Below are positions 1 to 7,152 of a DNA stretch of 38,940 nt, in pieces (within the stretch, counting starts at the first letter, position 1; each line of letters opens with the position of its first letter). The notes below the pieces were generated by a model. It had not been told where the DNA came from. It saw nothing but the letters and a program-made list of their open reading frames with translations, and ran no database searches. The stretch is from a virus: positions 1 to 38,940 of the IMG/VR virus record IMGVR_UViG_3300036828_000804. One strand, written 5' to 3'. A program made the position numbers and the translations under genes.

Positions 1-88
1 CCAGCTCCAGCGCCCGGTTGTCGATCAGCGCACTGATGTTGGCCGTGGTGTCCGCCAGTGAGGCGGCGACGGCTTCCAGGTCGGTCAT
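1..88 (-). CDS. Hypothetical protein, C-terminus cut by window edge
   Basis: Only the first 29 codons lie in the window; the reading frame runs off the left edge. The peptide begins MTDLEAVAASLADTT and looks helical. The start is chosen because its ATG overlaps the stop of the upstream gene (ATGA at 85-88), the junction type used throughout this leftward operon. No function can be assigned. Confidence 0.6.
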   Translation of the reverse strand, partial: MTDLEAVAASLADTTANISALIDNRALEL

Positions 89-318
89 CGCGCACCCGCC
101 CCGGCCCGCCAGCGGGTCCAGGCGTCGAGCATGTTGGGGCGCGACGCCCCGGACGCCTCCATGGCCGCCCAGTGGTCGGCGAACTTCTCGGCCGTCCCGT
201 GGGAGCTGGTGCAGGGGTTGCCGTCCTCTTCGTCCATCCGCCCGTAGGCGTAGCCGAAGGCGATGAGGTAGGACGTGCTGTGGCCGTTGGTGACGGCGCT
301 CATTGATTCAAGGCTCAT
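85..318 (-). CDS. Small hypothetical phage protein (77 aa)
   Basis: This 77-residue soluble protein has an aromatic segment near the N-terminus (YLIAFGYAYGRMDEEDG) and one Cys. The ATG at 318 follows a good ribosome site in the shared leader TCAGGGAGAA. It is coupled by ATGA to the next gene. I do not recognise a family; a role in host takeover is only suggested by its place in the small-gene operon. Confidence 0.7.
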   Translation of the reverse strand: MSLESMSAVTNGHSTSYLIAFGYAYGRMDEEDGNPCTSSHGTAEKFADHWAAMEASGASRPNMLDAWTRWRAGAGAR

Positions 319-338
319 GATCCATTCTCCCTGATCGG

Positions 339-434
339 TCAGTCGAACACGAGGGCCAGCAGTACGCCGAGGGCGACCGAGAAGGCCGCTCCGGCCATGA
401 AGAACGCGATGCTGGTAAGAGCGCGGCGGATCAT
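339..434 (-). CDS. Single-helix membrane microprotein (31 aa)
   Basis: The start MIRRALTSIAFFMAG is followed by one hydrophobic helix covering most of the protein, so it is a predicted inner-membrane microprotein with two N-terminal arginines inside. A GGAGG site lies 4 nt before the ATG, which overlaps the stop of the preceding gene (ATGA). Longer in-frame extensions are arginine-rich shadow sequence. Function unknown. Confidence 0.6.
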   Translation of the reverse strand: MIRRALTSIAFFMAGAAFSVALGVLLALVFD

Positions 435-715
435 GGTGCCTCCATGCGTCGTGAGGTGATGTGGATGCTCAGCGAGTGCCGGTCGCAGGTGAACCCGCCG
501 TCCCGCAGGGCGGCCAGGATCTGCTCGGCGGTCTCCTCGCCGCGCTGGGGGTTCACGTCGTCCAGCACGCGCACCGTGGCGGACTCGCCCATCTGCTGGA
601 CGTACCAGCCGGTGCCGCCCCGGAGCGCGGCCTGCTCGGCGCGGTAGCGCCCGCTGGGGCGCAGATCCCGCCTCCGCAGGCACGCGCTCACACTGACCGC
701 GCTCACTGTCGGCAT
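431..715 (-). CDS. Hypothetical protein (94 aa)
   Basis: This small soluble protein is basic at the N-terminus (ACLRRRDLRPSGRYR), with a middle part WYVQQMGESATVRVLDD and a helical stretch EETAEQILAALRDGG. The stop lies 4 nt upstream of the stop-start junction with the neighbour at 720. No family recognised. The open frame, the ATGA overlap downstream and the operon context support it as a real gene. Confidence 0.6.
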   Translation of the reverse strand: MPTVSAVSVSACLRRRDLRPSGRYRAEQAALRGGTGWYVQQMGESATVRVLDDVNPQRGEETAEQILAALRDGGFTCDRHSLSIHITSRRMEAP

Positions 716-719
716 CGGC

Positions 720-1031
720 CTAGCTCTCGGGCGTGAAGAAGTTGATGATCTCGAGCAGCCAGTCAGGACGCTGGTTCGCGTTGTAGCTGACGTACCGGTT
801 GACCTTGTCCTCTTTGCCGCGCGAGCCGTCCTTGTTCCGGCGGACGCCGATCGCGAGGACGGACCACTCCTGCCAGGGCTCGTCGTTCTGCTTGCGGAAC
901 GCCAGCACCAGCTGATCGACGAACATCTCCTGGCCCGTGCCCATCACGGGCACGACCGGAGGGACGACTAGGTCCACCCGGGTCGTGCGCATCAGCACGT
1001 CGTCGATGGTCGGCTTCTTGAGTTCGATCAT
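720..1031 (-). CDS. Hypothetical protein (103 aa), possible paralogue of the next gene
   Basis: The start MIELKKPTIDDVL is chosen because the ATG overlaps the stop of the upstream gene and lies 9 nt after CAGGGAGGAACC. The core (WSVLAIGVRRNKDGS) reads as beta strands, and the end RPDWLLEIINFF resembles WPDWVKVLVG at the end of the neighbour at 1028-1360. The two may come from an old duplication. Longer upstream extensions are shadow translation. Confidence 0.65.
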   Translation of the reverse strand: MIELKKPTIDDVLMRTTRVDLVVPPVVPVMGTGQEMFVDQLVLAFRKQNDEPWQEWSVLAIGVRRNKDGSRGKEDKVNRYVSYNANQRPDWLLEIINFFTPES

Positions 1032-1360
1032 GAATCGGTTCCTCCCTGATCTACGGGCGCCAGCGTGCCCACCAGCACCTTGACCCAGTCGGGCCAGCGG
1101 TCCCGGGTGTACGTGTAGAACTCCCGGGTCTTGATCTCCTGGCCCAGGGCGCCGCTGGCCAGCACGCGGAGTCCGCTGGTGTGCGCCTCGAAGAACTCCC
1201 ACGGCCCGTCGTCCTTGCGCTCCCACACGGCCGAGAACCGCACCGGCGCCATCGACTGCGTGCTGGTGCACTTGGTCACCGGCGCCGGGCCGTCGAGCAG
1301 CCGGACCAGGTCGTCCTCGTTCAGGCCGACCGTGTACCGGTGCAGCTGAGTGATCTTCAT
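1028..1360 (-). CDS. Hypothetical protein (110 aa), possible paralogue of the previous gene
   Basis: It begins MKITQLHRYTVGLNEDD and ends with a beta-rich part (FYTYTRDRWPDWVKV) similar in order and spacing to the protein at 720-1031. Both ends overlap neighbours by 4 nt (ATGA), so the three genes are probably translated together. No known domain seen; the fold is probably small alpha/beta. Confidence 0.65.
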   Translation of the reverse strand: MKITQLHRYTVGLNEDDLVRLLDGPAPVTKCTSTQSMAPVRFSAVWERKDDGPWEFFEAHTSGLRVLASGALGQEIKTREFYTYTRDRWPDWVKVLVGTLAPVDQGGTDS

Positions 1361-1767
1361 GCCTGCGCCCCCTTGTAGAACTTGGCCTTCAGGGCGTCCC
1401 ACTCGGCCGGGTGCAGCTGGCGCATGGCCAGGTCTGCCTCGTCGGCGGCCTTCTCCCACCGGCGCGCCTCCGCGGCGTCCGCCACTTCCTTGAGCTTGGC
1501 CGCCTGGAACTCGGCGGTCATGTAGTAGGTGCTGGTCGCCAGCTTGCCGTGGAACCGCCAGGGGACGTCGGACCCCCTGGCCGCCACGACGGCGCCGGAC
1601 TCGAGCAGCGGCTCCAGGGCCTTCTTGATCCGGCCCTCACTGGCGTTGATATGGCTGAACGCCAGCTTCCACTTCAGCCAGCCGGTGGTCCGGGGCGCGG
1701 TGTTCCACTTGCTCACGGCCTGCTCGGCCAGTGCGTCGAGCACGTCCTGCGAGAGGTCTTCGGTCAT
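1357..1767 (-). CDS. Putative winged-helix protein (136 aa)
   Basis: The start is the ATG at 1767, 7 nt after GATCAGGGAGAAAG. Residues of about 20-75 look like a winged helix: a helix with TTGWLKWKLAFSHI, then EGRIKKALEPLLESGAVVAAR, where the phrase 'leucine, glutamate, serine, glycine' before a hydrophobic strand is typical of the recognition helix and wing. The C-terminal half is a charged, Ala-rich helix. It may be a regulator; DNA binding is inferred, not shown. Confidence 0.6.
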   Translation of the reverse strand: MTEDLSQDVLDALAEQAVSKWNTAPRTTGWLKWKLAFSHINASEGRIKKALEPLLESGAVVAARGSDVPWRFHGKLATSTYYMTAEFQAAKLKEVADAAEARRWEKAADEADLAMRQLHPAEWDALKAKFYKGAQA

Positions 1768-1795
1768 GTGATCTTTCTCCCTGATCTTGTGTCGG

Positions 1796-2113
1796 TCAGA
1801 CGTACCGGACGTGGACGGGCACGGCGGGCAGCACGTACGCGCCGTCGATGATCTCGTGCGATGCGGCCGAGTCGGCCTCGTCCGCGAGCAGCTGGATCTC
1901 CCAGTCGGCCAGCGGGGCCGGGGCCGGGACCTCGACGTCCGCGTGCGCGGTGTCGTAGTCCGCAACGGCCCGGTTGCAGTAGATGCAGGCCTGCTCGCCG
2001 TCGGCCGGGGTCATGTCGTCCACGCCGGTCGAGGTGTCGAGGCAGTCGCCGCAGCGGTACGACGCGACGAAGCCGTTCCACTCGTTGCTGATCTTGTAGC
2101 CGGTCACGGCCAT
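1796..2113 (-). CDS. Zinc-ribbon hypothetical protein (105 aa)
   Basis: Two CxxC knuckles (CGDC near residue 23 and CIYC near residue 47) suggest a zinc ribbon; the C-terminal half is acidic and helical. The ATG follows GATCAGGGAGGACGACACC. It is the first gene after the strong leftward promoter at 2261-2298, with an untranslated leader of roughly 150 nt. Function unknown; a DNA- or protein-binding adaptor is possible. Confidence 0.65.
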   Translation of the reverse strand: MAVTGYKISNEWNGFVASYRCGDCLDTSTGVDDMTPADGEQACIYCNRAVADYDTAHADVEVPAPAPLADWEIQLLADEADSAASHEIIDGAYVLPAVPVHVRYV

Positions 2114-2260
2114 GGTGTCGTCCTCCCTGATCGGATCTTCCAGTGCTGCGAGCGGGCCGCCGACCCCGAGTTGAACGGGGAACCGCATTCGCCGATTCCG
2201 GCCGTTTGAGCATTGGCCGGGGGACGGGCCAGAAGGTGTTCCACTACTTCCGGCGGCCCT

Positions 2261-2298
2261 ACTGATGACAACTCTACCGCATCCGGGCGCCCTGTCAA
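2261..2298 (-). promoter_or_regulatory. Leftward promoter with overlapping 13-bp operator
   Basis: Read on the minus strand: TTGACA (2298-2293), a 16 bp spacer, TAGAGT (2276-2271), then TGTCATCAGT. The 13-mer AGTTGTCATCAGT (2273-2261) matches the repeated element ACTTGTCATCAGT at 12 of 13 positions and shares its first three bases with the -10 box. It sits directly after a terminator and drives the genes from 2113 leftward. Confidence 0.75.
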
Positions 2299-2302
2299 GC
2301 GG

Positions 2303-2330
2303 AACGGCCCCCGGGGAGACAGGGGCCGTT
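2303..2330 (-). terminator. Hairpin terminator after the MazG-like gene
   Basis: A perfect 9-bp stem (AACGGCCCC at 2303-2311 with GGGGCCGTT at 2322-2330) lies 5 nt past the stop of the gene at 2335-3027. There is no long T tract, as is common in actinobacteria. The next promoter starts 5 bp further on, giving a terminator-promoter boundary. Confidence 0.6.
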
Positions 2331-2334
2331 CGGA

Positions 2335-3027
2335 TCATGCAGCTGCCGGAGCCGGGGGTGATACGGGTATGAACACGTCCCAGTCGACACCGGCGTCGTA
2401 CTCCCAGCCCGAGTCGGTCCAGTACTTCGAGTCCCAGGCCGCGATGGTGTACTCGCCGATCTCGTCCGGCCAGCCGTTCTCCATCCGGTCCTTCCCGGAC
2501 ACGTCCAGCGCGCACTTGACCCCGTAGGGCAGTCGGTCGCACTCGGGCGTGTGCGCCAGCTCGTAGAGCGGCGCCAGCTGGCCCTGCTCGTTGACGTGGT
2601 GGGACACGGTGAGCCGGTGGTACGTGCGGTAGCGGACGCCGTCCGTCGGCTGCTCCGCCTGCCGGGCGAGTATGCCCGCCACGTCGGGCTTGCGGTAGTT
2701 CGGGCCCTTCTGGACCTTGCCGTCCACGGTGTCGCCGCGGGACTTGGTCATGTTCGCCGCGTGCACCGCCTCGATCACCTCGTCCAGGCCGATGCCGTAC
2801 GTCAGCGCGGTGCCGTAGAGCACGTACACGCAGTCGGCGAGCTCCAGCGCGATATCCGGCAGCTCGCCGTAGAGCACCGCGTCGCCGAGCTCGCGCACCT
2901 CGGACTGGTATATCCGGGTGCGGATCCCAGCCAGGTTCGGCCCGGGCTGCCGGGGTGTCTCGGACATCGGCAGGCTGAACGTCTCGTGGAACTCGCGCAC
3001 CATGTCGGCTGCGCTCTGTCCGTTCAT
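2335..3027 (-). CDS. MazG/HisE-like nucleotide pyrophosphohydrolase with extra C-terminal domain
   Basis: The N-terminal ~130 residues resemble all-alpha NTP pyrophosphohydrolases: acidic helices with ELPDIALELADCVYVLYG and a following GIGLDEVIEAVHAANMTK, the classic E-rich Mg-binding helix pair and the 'H-x-x-N-M-x-K' signature of the phage/HisE-like branch. Such enzymes split (d)NTPs to NMP plus pyrophosphate. The remaining ~100 residues form a second, aromatic and acidic domain (WPDEIGEYTIAAWDSKYW) with a Cys pair that I do not recognise. The start MNGQSAADMV is preferred; upstream extension is shadow sequence. It ends at a terminator. Confidence 0.75.
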   Translation of the reverse strand: MNGQSAADMVREFHETFSLPMSETPRQPGPNLAGIRTRIYQSEVRELGDAVLYGELPDIALELADCVYVLYGTALTYGIGLDEVIEAVHAANMTKSRGDTVDGKVQKGPNYRKPDVAGILARQAEQPTDGVRYRTYHRLTVSHHVNEQGQLAPLYELAHTPECDRLPYGVKCALDVSGKDRMENGWPDEIGEYTIAAWDSKYWTDSGWEYDAGVDWDVFIPVSPPAPAAA

Positions 3028-3212
3028 CCCCAGACTCCCATCTTCGTGTTCTGATCCTTCACGTACTTCCACATGGTCACCGGCCCGCAGACGAACAGGT
3101 GCCCCTCGAGCATCCGGCGCCGGTGCTTGAACCGGGCCACGGCGTACCGGCCGCGGACGCCCTGCGGGTCCACCGGCGGCTTGTCCAGCAGCGCCCTGCA
3201 CGGGTCCCTCAT
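3024..3212 (-). CDS. Small basic hypothetical protein (62 aa)
   Basis: A 62-residue, Arg/Lys-rich protein (FKHRRRMLEGHLFVCG) coupled to both neighbours: TGATG with the upstream gene and ATGA with the MazG-like gene. No family recognised. Charge and size would suit a nucleic-acid-binding or host-inhibiting peptide, but that is inference. Confidence 0.55.
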   Translation of the reverse strand: MRDPCRALLDKPPVDPQGVRGRYAVARFKHRRRMLEGHLFVCGPVTMWKYVKDQNTKMGVWG

Positions 3213-3523
3213 CAGGCCCCCTCGACCGGCAGCGTCCGGCGCAGGCCTTGGCCGACGGCGTGCTTGACGTCGCGGTCGTGCGATCCGAGCTCGTCGCATA
3301 CGGCCTCGATCACCGCGGTGAGCAGCTCCGGCCCGATGCTCTGGTGCGTGCGCATGCGCTCGAGCTCGGCGCGCACGTCCGCCACGTCCTCGACGACGCC
3401 GCGGATCGGCCCGCACACCTCGCCCAGCGCTGCGGCGTGCATGTCGGCGATGGTCCGGCACGCGCCCGCGTAGTTGGCCCGCATCTCGGCCAGCTCTGCC
3501 TCGACGATCTGCAGGGACGTCAT
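3212..3523 (-). CDS. Hypothetical helical protein (103 aa)
   Basis: Starts MTSLQIVEAELAEMRANY and is almost entirely helical, with a heptad-like stretch VEDVADVRAELERMRTH suggesting a coiled coil. The ATG overlaps the stop of the gene upstream (ATGA) and its own stop overlaps the next ATG (TGATG). No catalytic motif seen. Confidence 0.6.
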   Translation of the reverse strand: MTSLQIVEAELAEMRANYAGACRTIADMHAAALGEVCGPIRGVVEDVADVRAELERMRTHQSIGPELLTAVIEAVCDELGSHDRDVKHAVGQGLRRTLPVEGA

Positions 3524-3993
3524 GCCGTCATCTCCCCGACCACCGCGTCGTGCTGGTCGGCCGGGTGCTCCTCGTGCGACCACCAGCCGCCATAGGGCGA
3601 GTCGACCCACCGGACGGCGCCGGAGCACGCCGAGCAGGTGGCGACGTCGCCTTCGACGGGTCCGGGCTCTGCCTCCTCGGCCTGGCCCGGCGCGTCCCAG
3701 TCGGCGCCCATGGGCGCGTTCTCGGTAAGGAACGGCTCGAGCGCCCGGAACACCGGCATCACCTGGGTGACGGCCGCGTTCCACAGCGCCTCGATGACCG
3801 GCGACAGCTTGGCGATCATGTCGCGCAGCGTCAGGATCTGCCTGCGCAGCGCGTCGTTGTCCTTGATCGCGTCCCGGACGATTGCAGCCGCCAGCGGGCT
3901 GATGCCGGACTGATCAGGGTCCTGATCGAGCAGGACCAGGAGCCTCTGGATGCGCTCCGGCCTCTCGATCGGTGTCGGCTCCTGCTCGGTCAC
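3520..3993 (-). CDS. Hypothetical protein with C-terminal Cys/His cluster (157 aa)
   Basis: The start is a GTG at 3993, seven nt after GGAGG and overlapping the previous stop (GTGA). The middle is helical (DNDALRRQILTLRDMIAKL). The C-terminus carries CSAC followed by HEEHPADQH, a likely zinc site. Function unknown. Confidence 0.6.
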   Translation of the reverse strand: MTEQEPTPIERPERIQRLLVLLDQDPDQSGISPLAAAIVRDAIKDNDALRRQILTLRDMIAKLSPVIEALWNAAVTQVMPVFRALEPFLTENAPMGADWDAPGQAEEAEPGPVEGDVATCSACSGAVRWVDSPYGGWWSHEEHPADQHDAVVGEMTA

Positions 3994-4220
3994 GTCCGTA
4001 CCTCCTCGAGCTCGCCCGGCGCGGGCACCACGGCGCCGTAGTGGGTGATCAGATCGACGGCGTGCCAGTCGCAGACCCGGGTGGCCACGCCGTAGTTCCG
4101 CAGCTTCGGGAACTGAGGCTTGGATACGGCGACGATGACGATGCGGGCCGCCGCGTTGTCGCACTGGCCAAGCAGCCCGGTGACCGGGTTGCGGCCGTTG
4201 AACCCGCAGCGCTCAGCCAC
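3990..4220 (-). CDS. Hypothetical protein (76 aa)
   Basis: The sequence MAERCGFNGRNPVTGLLGQC at the N-terminus and VCDWHAVD further on place three Cys and two His in positions that could bind one zinc. It overlaps the upstream gene by 8 nt and the downstream GTG by 4 nt. No family recognised. Confidence 0.6.
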   Translation of the reverse strand: MAERCGFNGRNPVTGLLGQCDNAAARIVIVAVSKPQFPKLRNYGVATRVCDWHAVDLITHYGAVVPAPGELEEVRT

Positions 4221-4575
4221 GGCCGTTCATCCCCGGCCCCATCAGGCCCATGCCCTGTCCGGGCGCGGGCAGGTGCAGGCCACCGGCGGACTTGAGCTGG
4301 ATCGCGTTCAGGTGCGACCAGCACAGGTCCATCGGGCCCATGTGCATCAGGGGCGCGTACAGCCCCGTCGCGACGGCCGCGAACAGCGGGGGCAGGCCCT
4401 GCGCGTCCGTGGTGTCCACCAGCACCGGGTCACCACCCTCCGGCAGCTCCATCGACTCCTTGATCTTGTCGGCGAACATCTCGTTCGCGGCTCCCTTCCA
4501 GGTGTACGCGCAGACCATGCACCACTTCTCGCCTGACGCGGGCTTAGGCCCGGTGTAGATCACTTCAACGGCCAC
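4213..4575 (-). CDS. Hypothetical protein (120 aa) with CxxC motif
   Basis: A GTG at 4575 (MAVEVIYTG) is preferred because GGAAGGAAG lies 7-15 nt upstream; an in-frame ATG at 4593 would place that site inside the gene. The protein has WCMVCAYTW, an acidic helix, and a Gly/Met/Pro-rich tail. No function assigned. Confidence 0.55.
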   Translation of the reverse strand: MAVEVIYTGPKPASGEKWCMVCAYTWKGAANEMFADKIKESMELPEGGDPVLVDTTDAQGLPPLFAAVATGLYAPLMHMGPMDLCWSHLNAIQLKSAGGLHLPAPGQGMGLMGPGMNGRG

Positions 4576-4681
4576 GGTGTGGCTTCCTTCCATAGGGGCG
4601 GTGACGCCGCCGGAACAGGCGCAGTGGGCCGCTGACGCCGAAACGGAACGGCCAGCAGCCCACTGATATGAAAAACCTCAT
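4565..4681 (-). CDS. Arginine-rich short ORF (38 aa)
   Basis: A 38-codon frame begins MRFFISVGCWPFRFG and ends in a strongly basic tail (RRRHRPYGRKPHRGR). Its ATG overlaps the stop of the gene at 4678-4947 (ATGA) and its end overlaps the start of the next gene, which supports real translation. High-GC shadow frames are also Arg-rich, so this remains uncertain. Confidence 0.4.
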   Translation of the reverse strand: MRFFISVGCWPFRFGVSGPLRLFRRRHRPYGRKPHRGR

Positions 4682-4947
4682 GAGGCCGACTTCTCCCGGA
4701 CCTCGAACACCACCAGGTCGCGAGCCCGCGGGTGGCGCTCCATGGCCGCCTCGCCGCACGGCTGGCACATGACGATCTCCTTGCGCCCCTCGGCCTCCAT
4801 CCGGGTACCGGCGGTGTCCAGCGACAGCAGCGCGCGCGGCGCCGCGTAGTCGCAGACCCACAGCCGCGGGTGCACGGCCTCGCACAGGCAGTGGCAGATG
4901 ATCGGCTCGGCCTCTTCCTCGGCCCACTGCTCTTCGATCTTGCTCAT
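4678..4947 (-). CDS. Cys-rich hypothetical protein (89 aa)
   Basis: Begins MSKIEEQWAEEEAEP after GATCAGGGAGGAAG. CHCLC near residue 15, another Cys and CQPC near residue 66 suggest a zinc-binding fold. The Cys spacing does not match a family I know. It is coupled to both neighbours by 4-nt overlaps. Confidence 0.6.
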   Translation of the reverse strand: MSKIEEQWAEEEAEPIICHCLCEAVHPRLWVCDYAAPRALLSLDTAGTRMEAEGRKEIVMCQPCGEAAMERHPRARDLVVFEVREKSAS

Positions 4948-5324
4948 TGATCTTCCTCCCTGATCCCTAGCGTGCGCAGAGCTTCCTGCCACGCGTCATA
5001 CAGCCTGGCGTGTTCGGTGCACCCGTGCTCGCTGTAGTCCGGCTCGCCGGTGTACCAGCACTCCTCGCGGTGTCCGCGGTACGCCGACTCGGCCCGGTTC
5101 GCAGCCCACTCCATCTCTTCCAGCCTGTCCGCCAGCGTCGCCGGGTCCAGGCCGAGCGCGTCGAAGATCTCGACGCAGTCCTTGGCGTCCGCCGCCACGT
5201 CCCCGGCCACGAACCGGGTCACCTTGATCTGCTTGCGCAGGGGCACGCCGGGCAGGTAGCCGTGCGCGCGGTCCTTGCGCGACATGAACGGGTACACGCC
5301 AGTGGGCGTGCCGGGAGCGGCCAT
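4944..5324 (-). CDS. Hypothetical protein (126 aa)
   Basis: Start MAAPGTPTGVYPF overlaps the upstream stop (TGATG). A helical middle (DPATLADRLEEMEWAANRAE) is followed by a segment with Cys/His (CWYTGEPDYSEHGCTEHA) that may bind metal. Function unknown. Confidence 0.6.
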   Translation of the reverse strand: MAAPGTPTGVYPFMSRKDRAHGYLPGVPLRKQIKVTRFVAGDVAADAKDCVEIFDALGLDPATLADRLEEMEWAANRAESAYRGHREECWYTGEPDYSEHGCTEHARLYDAWQEALRTLGIREEDQ

Positions 5325-5560
5325 CACGCACCTAGCCGCTCGACCTCGAGGAATGTGCCGTTCTCCGTGGTGCGCGCCCTCATCCGGTACTTGCCGGGCA
5401 GCACGCTCACGTCCTGCCTGATGAAGGCGTTCATCGTGCGGCAGCCCGGGTCGAGGCAGCCGACCTCGCATTCGCCGGAGGAGCTCAAGACCTGGGCGTG
5501 CCCGAACATCTCGGTGGGCACGGTCTCCAGAGGGTGCCAGGGCTCGATGATCGCGCTCAT
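5324..5560 (-). CDS. Hypothetical protein (78 aa)
   Basis: Small protein with a Cys triplet CEVGCLDPGC in the middle, followed by beta-strand-like sequence (YRMRARTTENGTFLEV). ATGA coupling with the upstream gene fixes the start at 5560. No known family. Confidence 0.6.
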   Translation of the reverse strand: MSAIIEPWHPLETVPTEMFGHAQVLSSSGECEVGCLDPGCRTMNAFIRQDVSVLPGKYRMRARTTENGTFLEVERLGA

Positions 5561-6081
5561 TCCGCACCTCCGGGGAGTTCGAACTCGTACATGCTGGTGT
5601 CGTCCAGCGCCAGCCGGGCGAGCCCGGCCGGTACCGTGTCGTCGCGCTTGATCGGGATGCCGAACGCGCTGAGGATCTTCTCGGTGATCCCGAAGCGCTC
5701 GGCCTCGGCCTCGTTGATCGTCAGGGACTGCGGAGCCCGGCGCTGCCGCTCGACCTCGCCGATATGCCACTTCAGGATGCGCAGGAACGGCTCGGACTTC
5801 ACCGCGTTGTCGGCGGGCGCCATGGTGGCGCCGTTGATCCGCCCGACCCATTCGGGCAGCCGCTCGTCGAAGGCCGCGATGGCGCAGCCCTGTCCGCCGA
5901 GCAGCGCCCGGCGCATGTAGCCCGCGACGAGGTGCCAGCGCTGGCCGGACTTGGGGTTGCGGGCGTCGTTGGCCTGCTTCTCGAACAGCTCGGCCTGCCG
6001 GACCGCCCACTTGACCTTGGAGCGCGCCCAGGCGATGGCCTCCGGGTCGGAGTCGAAGCGGGAGAACTTCTGCTCGCTCAC
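5557..6081 (-). CDS. Hypothetical protein (174 aa)
   Basis: A GTG start at 6081 overlaps the upstream stop (GTGA). The N-terminal ~80 residues are helical and charged (SKVKWAVRQAELFEKQAND); the rest is mixed alpha/beta. The gene lies in the middle of the leftward operon. No motif identified. Confidence 0.65.
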   Translation of the reverse strand: MSEQKFSRFDSDPEAIAWARSKVKWAVRQAELFEKQANDARNPKSGQRWHLVAGYMRRALLGGQGCAIAAFDERLPEWVGRINGATMAPADNAVKSEPFLRILKWHIGEVERQRRAPQSLTINEAEAERFGITEKILSAFGIPIKRDDTVPAGLARLALDDTSMYEFELPGGAE

Positions 6082-6704
6082 GATTCGGTCACCCCGACGC
6101 GCTGCTCGTCCAGGAACCGGACGTAGTCGTTCAGCGCCTTGGCCAGCTGGCGCAGGTTGGCGGGCTCGATGAAGGCGTGGGTCACGCCGCCGTCGTCACC
6201 GGCGAGCGCCACCCATGCGCGCGGTCCGGCGTGCGGCAGGATGATGTGGTTGCCCCGCTGGTCCTCGTCGCCGTCCAGCGCGATGACCAGGTTCTGGCCG
6301 TTGCGCAGCGTGACGATGTTCGATCCAGGGCCGTCGTCCCGCTTGCTGTAGTCGCCGTCCACCGTCCGAATCGACTCGGCCACCTGGGCGACCGCCTTCG
6401 CGTTCAGCCGGTCCACGGCCGCGTCCAGTAGATCACGCAGTTCGGCGAACCCCGTTGCGGTCGCCTGCACGTGCCAGTTGGTGATGTCCTGGCGGGCCAG
6501 GCCGGACGGGCCTTCGTAGCACTTGCCGACCTTGTAGTCGTAGACCTCCCAACCCACCGCGTCGTCAACCCACTGCGCCATCGACTTGTGGTCGTCGCGC
6601 GGGTTGTCACCGTCGTTGCCGAACGCCTCGACCAGCAGCGTGTACGGCGCGGTCAGTTGGTCGATGCCGTGCGTACCCGCGAGAAGCTCGTATGCCGCCG
6701 TCAT
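6078..6704 (-). CDS. Hypothetical protein (208 aa)
   Basis: Begins MTAAYELLAGTHGIDQL, coupled by ATGA to the upstream gene. The C-terminal half reads as a beta sandwich (VALAGDDGGVTHAFIEP) followed by a helix. It is one of the longer leftward genes but shows no catalytic signature that I recognise. Confidence 0.65.
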   Translation of the reverse strand: MTAAYELLAGTHGIDQLTAPYTLLVEAFGNDGDNPRDDHKSMAQWVDDAVGWEVYDYKVGKCYEGPSGLARQDITNWHVQATATGFAELRDLLDAAVDRLNAKAVAQVAESIRTVDGDYSKRDDGPGSNIVTLRNGQNLVIALDGDEDQRGNHIILPHAGPRAWVALAGDDGGVTHAFIEPANLRQLAKALNDYVRFLDEQRVGVTES

Positions 6705-6958
6705 GATCCCGCCTCTACCCGGTCGCTGTTGCGCAGAGCGCTCTTGAAGGCGTCGGCCAGCTCCTCCGGCGTGGCGCCGCCCTTGGCCGCCAGGTGCTCC
6801 AGGCACCCGCATAGGTAGGCGAGCGCAGCGCTGTTGCGGTCGCCGCGCGCGCACTGCTTCTGGAACGGATCCAGCTCGGGCGCCGGGCGCCAGTCGATGA
6901 ACTCGCTGAACGCGGCCTCGATCTGGTCATGCGCCGCGGTGGCCGTCATGTTGACCAT
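6701..6958 (-). CDS. Hypothetical helical protein (85 aa)
   Basis: First gene after the leftward promoter at 6980-7018. The ATG at 6958 follows GTTCAGGGAAGAGAGG. The protein is helical with three Cys (one in YLCGCLEH) and ends in the helix TPEELADAFKSALRNS. Function unknown. Confidence 0.6.
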   Translation of the reverse strand: MVNMTATAAHDQIEAAFSEFIDWRPAPELDPFQKQCARGDRNSAALAYLCGCLEHLAAKGGATPEELADAFKSALRNSDRVEAGS

Positions 6959-7124
6959 GGTGTGTCCTCTCTTCCCTGAACTTGTCCTCAGTTAGCAGAA
7001 TACACTTGTCCGCGCCAAGCGCCAGTGTTTCCGGCAGCCTTTTTTCCCGGATCAGCGCCCGGTACGCGAAGGCGATGACCACGGCCTCGCCGACGCCCAC
7101 GGCGCAGACGCCGCAGGCGAGCAC
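6927..7124 (-). CDS. Possible small membrane protein (65 aa)
   Basis: A GTG-initiated frame gives MLACGVCAVGVGEAVVIAF, a hydrophobic N-terminal helix, followed by a charged tail. It overlaps the next gene by 32 nt and contains the 6980 promoter and operator in its 3' half, and no clear ribosome site precedes it. It fills an otherwise empty 190 bp, so I list it with low confidence. Confidence 0.35.
   Translation of the reverse strand: MLACGVCAVGVGEAVVIAFAYRALIREKRLPETLALGADKCILLTEDKFREERTHHGQHDGHRGA
6980..7018 (-). promoter_or_regulatory. Leftward promoter with 13-bp operator
   Basis: On the minus strand TTGGCG (7018-7013), 17 bp, CTAACT (6995-6990), then GAGGACAAGT. The 13-mer ACTTGTCCTCAGT (plus 6980-6992) matches the repeat at 12 of 13 positions and overlaps the end of the -10 box. 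It would drive the genes from 6958 leftward. Confidence 0.65.
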
Positions 7125-7152
7125 GGCCAGGAGCGTATCCGTCCGAGCCCCC

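Noticed and set aside
2104-2298. 64-codon minus-strand frame between the promoter and the Zn-ribbon gene
   Set aside because: Its start coincides with the -35 box of the promoter, so it would not be transcribed from there; it overlaps the next gene.
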